46,474 nucleotides of DNA from Bacteriovoracaceae bacterium UBA6144 (GTDB lineage: Bacteria; Bdellovibrionota; Bacteriovoracia; Bacteriovoracales; Bacteriovoracaceae): contig DIVA01000043.1 in the NCBI GenBank assembly GCA_002435705.1, forward strand, positions 1 to 46,474, written 5' to 3'. The notes below the pieces were generated by a model. That model worked only from the letters and a program-made list of their open reading frames with translations, was not told the DNA's origin and did no database searches. The position numbers and the translations under genes were made by a program. Below, one piece after another: positions 16,444 through 24,959 of the stretch; position 1 is the stretch's first letter; each line of letters begins with the position of its first letter.

Positions 16444-17073
16444 TTAAAACTTTTGAAACATCTTGATGAATTTCAAGAGCGTCTCCGAGTAATTTGAATT
16501 GTCAGTCACAACTAACTGAGCATGGGCTTTGCTGGGCTCCACGAACTGATCATGCATCGGTTTGACTTGCTTGAGAAACTGCGCCTTAACTCCTTCTGGA
16601 GTGCGTCCGCGCTCTTCTACATCTCGCTTCAAACGACGCTCATAGCGAAGGTCTTCCGGGGTATCAAAAAAAATTAAACCATCAAACAGCTCGCGTAAAT
16701 ACGGAGGATGGAAGATCAAGATCCCGTCAACAATAATCACTTTGCGTGGAGCCACATGCAAAGTCTCTTTGCGACGTTTGTGGGTAGCAAAATCATAAAT
16801 GGGTATGGCCGTGGCATGACCATCTTTTAGCTCTCTGACTTTTTCAGCTAGAAGTGGAAAATCTAAGCTCTCCGGGTGATCAAAATTGACCGAGCCCCCG
16901 TCATGATCAAAACGATGAGATTGGTCGATGTAGAAATTATCCTGATACACAATCGTAGAAGTCTTTGGTCCTAGTGCCTTATGAAGGGCATCGGCAAAAT
17001 ATGTTTTACCAGAACCTGACCCACCGGCCACACCTAAAACATAGACATCACTTGGTTTGATAGAGTCTGTCAC
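16444..17073 (-). CDS. udk: Uridine kinase
   Basis: About 209 residues. Walker A is GVAGGSGSGKTYFA near the N-terminus, followed by YQDNFYID, NFDHPESLDFP, PIYDFATHKR and IIVDGILIF, all standard for uridine/cytidine kinase. It phosphorylates uridine to UMP using a nucleoside triphosphate. I prefer the GTG start at 17073, because aggag lies 6 nt before it; an ATG at 17079 has no room for the same SD. Either start lies within the 3' end of upp (26-32 nt overlap), so the two are coupled. In this operon it would feed prey- or medium-derived uridine into the UMP pool used by the URC enzymes. Confidence 0.94.
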   Translation of the reverse strand: MTDSIKPSDVYVLGVAGGSGSGKTYFADALHKALGPKTSTIVYQDNFYIDQSHRFDHDGGSVNFDHPESLDFPLLAEKVRELKDGHATAIPIYDFATHKRRKETLHVAPRKVIIVDGILIFHPPYLRELFDGLIFFDTPEDLRYERRLKRDVEERGRTPEGVKAQFLKQVKPMHDQFVEPSKAHAQLVVTDNSNYSETLLKFIKMFQKF

Positions 17074-17677
17074 CAGCATCTCCTAGTCCAGGAACAAGGT
17101 ACCCAAGTTCGTTCATCTCTTTTTCAATGTTCACCGTAAAAATGGTGACGTCCGGGTGGTACTCTTGCAGCATCGCCTGTGCGTGCTCACTCATGAGCAC
17201 TGAAAGCACAGTGATCTTTCCGACTTTGTAACTCTTTAACCGATCAATCGCTGCCATCATGGTGTCGGCGGTCGCGATGAGTGGATCACAGAGAATGATT
17301 TGTTTGTTTTCAATCTTCGCAGGCATCTTAAAATAATACTCTACCGTGTTGTGGATAAATTTATCACGATAGATACCAATGAAGCCCGCCGAAGCCACAG
17401 GAACCATCGAGAGGACGGCATCGAGAAGACCGTTACCGGCACGCATGACTGAGACGACAACCGGTGGATTTTTAATTCTCTCAACTTTTGTTTTTGCGAT
17501 CGGAGTCTCAACTTCCACGACTTCCATCTCACTCCAGTCTCTCAGGACTTCATAGGCAAGGATACGCCCAATCTCTTTCATGAGTTCACGAAATTCTGCA
17601 GAGTGAGTTTCTTTATCACGAAGATAACCGAGTTTATGCTTAAGGAGAGGGTGATTTATTAATTTTGTATTTTTCAT
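17048..17677 (-). CDS. upp: Uracil phosphoribosyltransferase
   Basis: 209 residues, normal length. It makes UMP from uracil and PRPP. Family features include the N-terminal HPLLKHKLGYLRD, the block VVSVMRAGNGLLDAV, the PRPP loop CDPLIATADTM and the uracil-binding C-terminus GLGDAGDRLYQT. The PRPP loop departs from the usual DPMLATGGS form, with Ala-Asp where two Gly are common. In the yeast URC pathway a uracil phosphoribosyltransferase (URC6) is the first step, and here it sits 15 nt after urc4. SD agagg lies before the ATG. Confidence 0.95.
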   Translation of the reverse strand: MKNTKLINHPLLKHKLGYLRDKETHSAEFRELMKEIGRILAYEVLRDWSEMEVVEVETPIAKTKVERIKNPPVVVSVMRAGNGLLDAVLSMVPVASAGFIGIYRDKFIHNTVEYYFKMPAKIENKQIILCDPLIATADTMMAAIDRLKSYKVGKITVLSVLMSEHAQAMLQEYHPDVTIFTVNIEKEMNELGYLVPGLGDAGDRLYQTK

Positions 17678-17692
17678 ATGTGCCTCTAAAAT

Positions 17693-18868
17693 TTAGAAAA
17701 CTGTTCCGTCACTGACGATGTTGAGTGGAGGATTTCCACCCGGGCGTTTCTCATTAGCGATTTTTCTTCCGGCCCACCAAGTTCCCCCTTCGAGAACTTT
17801 TGCCAAAGGGAAATCACTGGAAGACTTATTGAGATTTTTTTGAACAAGAGCGCCTATTTGATCAAGAAAGTAGACCGTGAGTGCTCTCCATTCCAGAATG
17901 AGGTCACTATCAGGCCCCCAAGATTTATCAAGATTCGCTGGGTCTCGGGCCTCAATTAACCCACTATCCAATAGCAGTCCTCCGTTGCGGTACTCGGCCA
18001 AACCCGTGAGCTGATCGACTCCGACGATTTTTACTCCGGCTTCCTCGATGGGCTCCACGAGAGAGTAAGTCATCCACTGAGAAAGTTTATGGAAAGCGAG
18101 TTTGCCGTATTTCGTGTGATTCCATACGTCACCAAGATTAACACCATCAAACTTCACGCGACCAGGCCAGATGGGGCCAAGCCCATCCAAAACTGCACGC
18201 AGTAGATCCGTCGCTTGCACCGTCGTGCCGTGCTTCTCAATGAGGTAATCGATGATATTTCCAGGCCGCTGGTCTTTAAAAATTTTAGTATTCTCAAGAG
18301 CTGACCCGAGGTTTTGAAGAAGCTTTGTGCGTCCCTCAACTCCCACCAGAGGGTTCGAGGGAGAGACCTGAAAGTATTTTTCAATATCCGTGGGCTTAAG
18401 CGCCTTCAGTCCTTTGGCCGTAGCCTTGAGGGTTTGGTCTCCACTCATGATGGTGGACATGAACATATGAAAGCTCGCCACACCAAGGCCTTCTGAACGG
18501 TTGTATTCTTTTTGCGTTTTCTGCTCAAAATACTTCCACTGTGCTCCTGCTCCCGCATCTAAAAGCACTGAAGTAATGACCAGATCAAGCTTAATGCGAG
18601 CTCGCTCAAGTTTATCCACCGGAAGATGATCATTGAGCCAAGTGGCACGATCCACGCCGCCTGGACGGAAATGACCCCAGCGCGAATGGAAAGGAATATT
18701 TAAATCAGGATAATTCTCACGAATCACCTTCAAGACGTATTCTACCGTTGTGTTGAGTTTCGATTCATCCACTTTAAAATAAGTATGACCGGCAAGGGAT
18801 TCGGCATAAATCTTTTGGGCTGAATCGCGGATGGCAGATGGTGAGAGCCAATAGTTTAAATCACTCAA
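17693..18868 (-). CDS. urc4: URC4 family uracil-catabolism protein (DUF1688)
   Basis: 391 residues. The sequence matches the URC4/DUF1688 family in length and blocks such as IPFHSRWGHFRPGG, DLVITSVLLDAGAG and SEGLGVASFHMF. URC4 is essential for uracil breakdown by the URC pathway described in the yeast Lachancea kluyveri; its exact reaction is not settled. The start codon is a TTG at 18868 with SD aaagga 7 nt upstream. No ATG is available near the conserved N-terminus (SDLNYWLSPSAIR). It overlaps the urc1 stop by 8 nt. Confidence 0.92.
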   Translation of the reverse strand: MSDLNYWLSPSAIRDSAQKIYAESLAGHTYFKVDESKLNTTVEYVLKVIRENYPDLNIPFHSRWGHFRPGGVDRATWLNDHLPVDKLERARIKLDLVITSVLLDAGAGAQWKYFEQKTQKEYNRSEGLGVASFHMFMSTIMSGDQTLKATAKGLKALKPTDIEKYFQVSPSNPLVGVEGRTKLLQNLGSALENTKIFKDQRPGNIIDYLIEKHGTTVQATDLLRAVLDGLGPIWPGRVKFDGVNLGDVWNHTKYGKLAFHKLSQWMTYSLVEPIEEAGVKIVGVDQLTGLAEYRNGGLLLDSGLIEARDPANLDKSWGPDSDLILEWRALTVYFLDQIGALVQKNLNKSSSDFPLAKVLEGGTWWAGRKIANEKRPGGNPPLNIVSDGTVF

Positions 18869-20114
18869 TGTCGCGTCCTTTGACAGAAGCGAGTTCCTCG
18901 CCTTTTTTCACGTCACCTTTGTTAAAATAGCCTGCGGCTTTTTTGGCTTCCATCTCTACCTGTGCATCAGCTGGAATCAAATGATCCGGAATCGATACAC
19001 GGTTGATGACTTCAATCCCACTGCCTACGATGGCGTCGTATTTCATGTTACTCATGGAATGAAGGTGATGAATTTTTTTGATGCCAAAAAAATGCAAAAC
19101 ATCCGGCATGAACTCTTGGAAGCGAGCGTCTTCAACTCCAGCGACGCATTCCGTGCGCTTAAAATAAGTCGCTGCGGAGTCACCGCCCTCTTGGCGTTTA
19201 CGAGCGTTATAAACCAAAAACTTTGTCACTTCCCCAAGAGCACGGCCTTCTTTGCGATAATAGGCAATGATCCCCACTCCCCCGCGTTGAGCGCATTCAG
19301 CGGCATGCTCGATGCCATACATGAGGTAAGGCCTGCAAGTGCAGATGTCGGAGCCAAACACATCTGAGCCGTTACACTCATCGTGCACACGACAAGAAAG
19401 TTCTACATTCGGATTGGAAAGATCTGCGGGATTACCGAATATATAAACCGTCGTACTTCCAATAGGCGGAAGCCACACTTTGAGATCCGGACGCGTGATG
19501 AGCTCCGGATACATGCCGCCAGACTCCGTGAATAGAATACGACGAAGAGAACCTTCATCGGTTCCCAAACGAGCGGCCATGGCCGGAAGATACCAGACAG
19601 GCTCAATAGCGACTTTAGTGACCTTCACATCTTTATTGGCGAGCACCACTTTACCATCCATCTTCAAGCGACCCTTATCAATCGCCTCGTGAATCTCATG
19701 CAGCTGCAGATGAGCTTGCGTCACAGCGATCGAGGGGCGGATGTCGTAACCTTTATCAAAGAGATCTTTGAAATGCAGTTGAGGATCTAAGCCCCAAGGA
19801 TCAAGAGAGACGATTTTTGTCGAATCATTCCAAGAAGGATAGGGCCCAATTTTCACGGGGGAAAAAGTATTATTTAAGTCCGGCTTGTGGCTGGGCTTGT
19901 ACTTTCCACTCGCAATCGAGAGCGCGCGAAAGACAGCATAAGAGCCCGAGTGTGAACCAATCGCATTTCGAGCACGAGGGTTGGTGTTACTGGCCACCAC
20001 TGGACCACGTTTAATCGGATCTTGATTTCCCCAATCAAGAGGCAGCGACTCTGGGTACTTAAGATTTGAGTGAGTCGCAAGAACAATATGTTCCGAGCGT
20101 TTAGTGTTTTCCAT
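18861..20114 (-). CDS. urc1: URC1, GTP cyclohydrolase II-like uracil-catabolism enzyme
   Basis: 417 residues, about twice the length of RibA, which is characteristic of the URC1 branch. The C-terminal half is a GTP cyclohydrolase II fold with the three Zn-binding Cys (C247, C258, C260, in RVHDECNGSDVFGSDICTC) and the loop YRKEGRALGEVTKF. In the N-terminal half, NPRARNAIGSHSGSYAVFRAL is typical of URC1. By analogy with GTP cyclohydrolase II, which opens a purine ring, URC1 is thought to open the pyrimidine ring of a uracil ribonucleotide derivative. AAGGA is 5 nt before the ATG and overlaps the mmsA stop region. Confidence 0.93.
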   Translation of the reverse strand: MENTKRSEHIVLATHSNLKYPESLPLDWGNQDPIKRGPVVASNTNPRARNAIGSHSGSYAVFRALSIASGKYKPSHKPDLNNTFSPVKIGPYPSWNDSTKIVSLDPWGLDPQLHFKDLFDKGYDIRPSIAVTQAHLQLHEIHEAIDKGRLKMDGKVVLANKDVKVTKVAIEPVWYLPAMAARLGTDEGSLRRILFTESGGMYPELITRPDLKVWLPPIGSTTVYIFGNPADLSNPNVELSCRVHDECNGSDVFGSDICTCRPYLMYGIEHAAECAQRGGVGIIAYYRKEGRALGEVTKFLVYNARKRQEGGDSAATYFKRTECVAGVEDARFQEFMPDVLHFFGIKKIHHLHSMSNMKYDAIVGSGIEVINRVSIPDHLIPADAQVEMEAKKAAGYFNKGDVKKGEELASVKGRDIE

Positions 20115-20122
20115 ATGTTTCC

Positions 20123-21595
20123 TTATGACATCCAGTTATTGTCGTTTTGTTTTTCCCACTTGGTCGTGACCTTCTTTACGTCACTCCAAAAATCCAAGCT
20201 GTGCACACCGGTGATATCACCGTGACCAAACTTGGAGGCATTGATTCCACCAAATGAGAATGGCTCGCGAGGAACAGGCACTCCCACATTCACGCCTACC
20301 ATGCCGGCGCGTGCTTCACGAGTCACGCGATCAGCAAGAGCTCCGTTGCTGGTAAATACAGAGCAGGCATTGCCGTACTCACTCGTCGCTTGAATCGCCA
20401 GAGCTTCAGTCAAATCTTTACAGCGGATGATCGAGATGATTGGACCGAAGAGTTCCACTTTATGAGCTTCACTTCCTGGTTTGACATGATCGATGATCGT
20501 GGGAGCGAGCCAGTTGCCACCTTCTAGACCCTCAGGAGCTTTCGTCTTGCGGCCATCGAGAATGATCTTGGCTCCGGCGCTTTCCGCACGAGTTATCGCT
20601 GCGTGCAAGAACTCGACTTGTGCTTTCGTGATAATGGCTCCCATTTCATGAGACAATCTTAAACTACTGGCACGCTCCACAATTTTTTGAATGTGTTTTT
20701 CGACCTCACCCACCGCCAACAAAACAGAGGCGGCCATGCAGCGCTGACCGGCACAACCAGTGAAGGAATCAGAAATTCCCACGCCAGCGAGTTCTGGATT
20801 CGCATCAGGAAGAAGCACAATATGATTCTTGGCCCCACCCAAACACAGCGCTCGTTTTCCAAGACCGGTCGTACGGTTATAAACAAGCTTGGCTATTTTG
20901 GTCGAGCCCACAAATCCCACGGCACGAACAATTTCAGAATCGATCACCGTGTTCACAGTACTTTCTCCCCCATGCAGGACAGTCAGAAGCCCTGCGGGAA
21001 GACCTGCTTCCTTGATGGCATTAGCGATCATGATCGCGGTGAGTGGTGTTTTGTCCGAAGGCTTCCAGACATACGCGTTTCCAAGTCCCAGAGCGATCGG
21101 TATGGTCCACATCGGCACCATGGCCGGGAAATTAAAAGGTGTGATCGAGGCCACAACACCTAAAGGTTCGCGACGGTATTCACACGTGACACCTCTGGAA
21201 ACTTCTACTTTGCCTCCGAGATCGAGATTTTGCATGGAAAGAGCGAACTCAAGAACTTCAATCCCTTTCATGAGTCCCGCACGACCTTCATCGAAAGTTT
21301 TTCCCGACTCACTGGCCTTGACATGTGTGATGGCATCCATGTCTCTGATGAGAATGTTTCTGAGATCGAAGAGGACCTTCGCACGCTCTTTCATCGGTGT
21401 GCGCGCCCAATCTCGTTGCGCCTCTTGCGCTTTAGAGAGAGCGATTTTAACTTGCGCGACAGATGGAAGAGAGACACTGCCAATCTTGGCTCCGTTATAG
21501 GGAGAGAAAATCTCTTGGATCCCTGCCTCGCCTTTGACCCACTCACCACCAATAAAATTGTGTCCCTCAAGGTTTTGAGGAAGCTTCACTTTCAT
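20123..21595 (-). CDS. mmsA: CoA-acylating (methyl)malonate-semialdehyde dehydrogenase
   Basis: 490 residues, the normal MMSDH length. Nucleophile C281 lies in FTGCAGQRCMA. The segment CLGGAKNH replaces the ELGGK of hydrolytic aldehyde dehydrogenases, leaving out the general-base Glu, as expected for a CoA-dependent enzyme. FNFPAMVPMWTIPIAL and WKPSDKTP are also family blocks. I set the start at the ATG at 21595, with SD aaagga 5 nt upstream, rather than an upstream start at 21700. It converts malonate semialdehyde to acetyl-CoA with CO2 release, and could therefore dispose of the C3 product of uracil breakdown. It is the first gene of the seven-gene operon. Confidence 0.93.
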   Translation of the reverse strand: MKVKLPQNLEGHNFIGGEWVKGEAGIQEIFSPYNGAKIGSVSLPSVAQVKIALSKAQEAQRDWARTPMKERAKVLFDLRNILIRDMDAITHVKASESGKTFDEGRAGLMKGIEVLEFALSMQNLDLGGKVEVSRGVTCEYRREPLGVVASITPFNFPAMVPMWTIPIALGLGNAYVWKPSDKTPLTAIMIANAIKEAGLPAGLLTVLHGGESTVNTVIDSEIVRAVGFVGSTKIAKLVYNRTTGLGKRALCLGGAKNHIVLLPDANPELAGVGISDSFTGCAGQRCMAASVLLAVGEVEKHIQKIVERASSLRLSHEMGAIITKAQVEFLHAAITRAESAGAKIILDGRKTKAPEGLEGGNWLAPTIIDHVKPGSEAHKVELFGPIISIIRCKDLTEALAIQATSEYGNACSVFTSNGALADRVTREARAGMVGVNVGVPVPREPFSFGGINASKFGHGDITGVHSLDFWSDVKKVTTKWEKQNDNNWMS

Positions 21596-21685
21596 AAATT
21601 TCCTTTGAGAAAATGCAAAAGAAAACGGTAGTATAAGTGCACAGGTACCACATGGATCAGTGCAGTAGAAATAAAGGATTAAGTC
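21596..21685. promoter_or_regulatory. Divergent promoter region between mmsA operon and glyoxalase gene
   Basis: The 90-base gap separates two outward-facing genes. It contains the mmsA SD (21601-21606, minus strand) and the gloA SD aaagga (21673-21678). TTGAGA (21605-21610) and TAGTAT (21629-21634) with 18-nt spacing could be a plus-strand promoter. Short palindromes gtgcac (21637-21642) and ggtacc (21644-21649), plus a repeated agtgca (21636-21641 and 21659-21664), could be operator elements. None is proven. Confidence 0.4.
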
Positions 21686-22102
21686 ATGGAATTCCTTCAC
21701 ACAATGCTTAGAGTCAAAGATTTAGGCGCCGCTCTTAAATTCTGGGAGCTACTAGGACTAAAGGTCTTACGCCGCAAAGACTACGAGCAAGGTCGCTTCA
21801 CTCTGGTATTTCTCGCCACCCATGAGGGCGCACCAGAGATTGAACTGACTCACAACTGGGATCAAACTGAAGACTACACCTTTGGTCGCAACTTCGGGCA
21901 TGTGGCCTTTCGAGTGGATGATATTTATTCCACATGTGAGCATCTGGAAAAAAATGGCATCACAATCCTTAGGCCGCCTCGCGATGGACACATGGCTTTT
22001 GTGAAATCACCGGACAATCAATCGGTCGAACTCTTACAAAAAGGGGCTGCCCTGCCGGCCAGAGAGCCTTGGGCTAGTCGAGTGAATGTGGGGAACTGGT
22101 AA
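21686..22102 (+). CDS. gloA: Lactoylglutathione lyase (glyoxalase I)
   Basis: 138 residues. All four metal ligands of a GloA-type enzyme are visible: the first His in EFLHTMLRV, Glu in APEIELTHNW, His in FGHVAFRV and the C-terminal Glu in QSVELLQKG. It converts the hemithioacetal of methylglyoxal and glutathione to S-lactoylglutathione. SD aaagga is 7 nt before the ATG. The last 29 bases overlap the convergent nuclease gene. Confidence 0.95.
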   Translation: MEFLHTMLRVKDLGAALKFWELLGLKVLRRKDYEQGRFTLVFLATHEGAPEIELTHNWDQTEDYTFGRNFGHVAFRVDDIYSTCEHLEKNGITILRPPRDGHMAFVKSPDNQSVELLQKGAALPAREPWASRVNVGNW

Positions 22103-23363
22103 GATATCTCGCCACGATTCGCTTGAGATCAGGGTAACTCTCTAAACGATGAACTTCCATTTCACCATCTTTTTGGATCATTTGAATTTCTTTAAGCTCA
22201 CCCCCTTGAATGATCACCTGTGAGAATTCAGAAGAAGTGCGTCCTTTTTCACGAATGACGTGATCACCTGTGATCAGCTCACGTGGCTGCATTTTTTCCT
22301 GAAGCCGATGGATCACCTCTTCAGTCCCTAAAATTCGTCGGAACTGGCGCATCTGATCCGCGAAAAATAACCCATCCGCCTCCACCGCAAAAGATTCCTT
22401 ATAGATCCGCTCGCGCGCCTCTTGAGCAAACTTGCGTGAGCCATACCGGAGGCTAACCTCTTCATCATCCTTAACCGTCGAGACTCTCAATTCTGCGCCC
22501 GGCTCGCTCTCCGTGTTGAGAGTCAGCGTGTAGCGGAACTGGGTTTTTCGGTTGGCGCGATTGTGCGTAGGCCTGAGTGTTTTGATGAAGTGAAACTCCA
22601 TGAGGCTCGCCACCAGATCACTGCCCCACTCAAGAAATTCAATCCGTGCCACATGCTCTCTGAGTTCTTGTTCGCGCTTTTTATCGCCGGCCTTTTGAAA
22701 ATGTGATTTTACCCGCGCTTTGATGTTCTTCGCTTTGCCCACATAGAGCAAAAGCCCCTTCTCCGTGTAGAAAAAATAGGTCCCTGGTGTCTGAGGCAGT
22801 CGCTCGATGTCTTTGAGTTCAAGTTTCTGCGGCAGTGGTTTCTGAGGATCTTCAGCGATTGAGAGTTCAGAGACTTTTTGAATTTTTTGAAACACTTCAA
22901 GACATGCTCTCGTGTCATCGAGGGCCCGGTGCTCCGCCTCGCGAGAGATTTGAAAATAGCGGGAAAGATTTGAGAGCGAATAGCTCTGAAGCCCCGGAAA
23001 GGCTTTCCGCGACAGGCGCACAGTGCACATCACATCCCGCTGAAACGTAAAACCGAGTTCACTAAACTCACGCTGCAAAAAGCGGTAGTCGAAGAAGGCA
23101 TTATGGGCAACCAGGATGCGATCTTGGGTGAGTTCGACGATTTTTTTGGCGACTTCATAAAAGCGCGGAGCCGACTCCACCATGGCATTATCGATCCCCG
23201 TGAGCTGCGTGATCGACCAAGGGATAGAGCGCTCGGGATTGATCAGCGTGGTCCACTCGGCTTCGATCTGCGTGCCATCGTAATTGATGATGGCGATCTC
23301 CGTGATCTTGTTGCCCTCACGATTTCCACCAGTGGTCTCAAGATCAACGAAAGAGTAGCGCAT
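22074..23363 (-). CDS. DnaQ-type exonuclease fused to UvrC-like GIY-YIG endonuclease domain
   Basis: 429 residues. Residues 1-165 are a DEDDh 3'-5' exonuclease: FVDLETTG (D7, E9), HNAFFDYRFL and HRALDDTRAC. Residues about 190-285 are a GIY-YIG domain (PGTYFFYTEKG, LLYVGKAKNIKARVKSHF), as in UvrC and Cho. A C-terminal region follows that I cannot assign. Such fusions are known in several phyla and are presumed to act in DNA repair. It starts 3 nt after the stop of the ABC-F gene, with no clear SD, so it is probably translated by coupling. Confidence 0.9.
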   Translation of the reverse strand: MRYSFVDLETTGGNREGNKITEIAIINYDGTQIEAEWTTLINPERSIPWSITQLTGIDNAMVESAPRFYEVAKKIVELTQDRILVAHNAFFDYRFLQREFSELGFTFQRDVMCTVRLSRKAFPGLQSYSLSNLSRYFQISREAEHRALDDTRACLEVFQKIQKVSELSIAEDPQKPLPQKLELKDIERLPQTPGTYFFYTEKGLLLYVGKAKNIKARVKSHFQKAGDKKREQELREHVARIEFLEWGSDLVASLMEFHFIKTLRPTHNRANRKTQFRYTLTLNTESEPGAELRVSTVKDDEEVSLRYGSRKFAQEARERIYKESFAVEADGLFFADQMRQFRRILGTEEVIHRLQEKMQPRELITGDHVIREKGRTSSEFSQVIIQGGELKEIQMIQKDGEMEVHRLESYPDLKRIVARYLTSSPHSLD

Positions 23364-23366
23364 AGT

Positions 23367-24956
23367 TTATTGAGCGAGTCCAAGGTACTGATCATAGGTG
23401 CACTCTTGATCTTTAGAGCCGTAAGGCAGGATTTCAATCACTCGATTCGCAATCGTTTGGATGAACTCGTGATCGTGAGAAGTGAAGAGCAGTGTGCCCT
23501 TGTAGTCAATCATGCCGTCGTTGAGTGCCGTGATGGTTTCAAGGTCCAGATGGTTAGTGGGGTTTTCAAACACCAAGACGTTGTGACCTTCCTGCATGAT
23601 TTTTGAAAGCATACAGCGGACTTTCTCTCCTCCTGAAAGAACGGTACATTTCTTTTTGGCCTCTTCACCAGAAAAAAGCATTCTGCCTAAGAAACCTCTA
23701 AGATAGGTTTCTGTTTGATCCGTTGAGTACTGGCGCAGCCAGTTGATGAGATCCAAGGAATCGTCTTGAAAGAAATGATTATGGTCGGCCGGCATGTAGC
23801 CGCGGCTGGTGGTGATGCCCCACTGAATATCACCAGTATCAGGCTTACGCTCACCCATGAGGACCTGAAAGAGCGCCTTCGTCTTCATCTCAGAGTCTGC
23901 CAAAAATACGGTCTTGTGACCTTTCTTAAGCGTGAAAGAAAGATTTTTAAACATCACCTCACCGTCGATGGTTAAAGAGAGGTTCTCTACCCTCAAGAGT
24001 TGATCGCCGGCTTCTCTGGCTTGGGTGAATCCCACGAAGGGGTATTTGCGGGTGGAGGGCTCAATATCGTTGAGGGTAAGTTTCTCAAGAAGCTTCTTTC
24101 GTCCGGTCGCCTGTTTGGATTTTGAAGCGTTTGCCGAAAAGCGCTGGATGAATTCTTTCAGATCCTTCATCTTCTCTTCAGTTTTTTTATTCTGATCTGA
24201 GAGCATGCGCTGCGCGAGCTGGCTGGACTTGTACCAGAAGTCGTAGTTGCCCACAAAAAGTTTGATCTTGCGAAAGTCGATGTCGCAGATGTGCGTACAG
24301 ACTTGATTCAAAAAGTGACGATCGTGCGACACCACGAGAATCGTCGAGTGTTCCTGATCAGCGATAAAATTCTCTAACCACTGCACCGCCTTGAGATCGA
24401 GATCATTGGTAGGTTCATCTAAGAGTAAAATTTCTGGTTTACCAAACAAAGCTTGCGCCAGGAGGATCTTTACTTTTTCTCCACCCGAGAGATCTTTCAT
24501 CTTTTTGGTGTGCAGATCTGTTCCGATGCCTAGGCCTGCGAGTAGCGCGCCTGCTTCCGCTTCGGCTTCCCAGCCGTTAAGTTCCGCAAACCGGCTCTCG
24601 AGTTCACTGGCACGGATCCCATCCTCATCACTAAAATCTTCTTTCGCGTAGAGGGCGTCTTTTTCGACCATGATGGAGCAGAGTTCTTTGTGTCCTAGAA
24701 TAACTGTCTTCAAAACTTCTTCTTCATCAAATTCGAAGTGGTTCTGCTTGAGTACAGCCACGCGCTCGCCGGGAGAAATCTCAATGGAGCCCGCCGTGGG
24801 TTCGATGACACCAGAAAGAATTTTTATAAAAGTTGATTTCCCTGCACCATTGGCACCAATCACACCGTAGCAATTGCCAGGGCTAAATTTTAAATTCACA
24901 TCTTCAAAGAGAGTTCTTCCACCGAACTGGAGTCTCAGATTATGTACGGCTAACAT
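23367..24956 (-). CDS. ybiT: ABC-F family ATPase, YbiT-like
   Basis: 529 residues with two ABC domains. Domain 1: GANGAGKST, DLSGGEKVK, LLLDEPTNDLD. Domain 2 has a degenerate P-loop region (FLADSEMKTKALF in place of GxxGxGKS/T), with VLSGGEKVR and LVFENPTNHLD, where the usual Asp-Glu pair of Walker B reads Glu-Asn. The block VILGHKELCSIMVEKDALYAKED-type sequence between the P-loop and signature is typical of YbiT/YkpA. A non-catalytic second site is a known feature of this subgroup as far as I recall. It starts 3 nt after the upstream ABC-F gene. Confidence 0.9.
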   Translation of the reverse strand: MLAVHNLRLQFGGRTLFEDVNLKFSPGNCYGVIGANGAGKSTFIKILSGVIEPTAGSIEISPGERVAVLKQNHFEFDEEEVLKTVILGHKELCSIMVEKDALYAKEDFSDEDGIRASELESRFAELNGWEAEAEAGALLAGLGIGTDLHTKKMKDLSGGEKVKILLAQALFGKPEILLLDEPTNDLDLKAVQWLENFIADQEHSTILVVSHDRHFLNQVCTHICDIDFRKIKLFVGNYDFWYKSSQLAQRMLSDQNKKTEEKMKDLKEFIQRFSANASKSKQATGRKKLLEKLTLNDIEPSTRKYPFVGFTQAREAGDQLLRVENLSLTIDGEVMFKNLSFTLKKGHKTVFLADSEMKTKALFQVLMGERKPDTGDIQWGITTSRGYMPADHNHFFQDDSLDLINWLRQYSTDQTETYLRGFLGRMLFSGEEAKKKCTVLSGGEKVRCMLSKIMQEGHNVLVFENPTNHLDLETITALNDGMIDYKGTLLFTSHDHEFIQTIANRVIEILPYGSKDQECTYDQYLGLAQ

Positions 24957-24959
24957 GTT

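Noticed and set aside
17074..17079. ATG at 17079 as the udk start
   Set aside because: The aggag SD abuts this ATG with no spacer, while the GTG at 17073 has 6-nt spacing; GTG is preferred though not proven.
20687..21500. Long antisense reading frames (158 and 203 codons) opposite mmsA
   Set aside because: They lie wholly within the strongly conserved mmsA gene, show no family features and have no plausible RBS.
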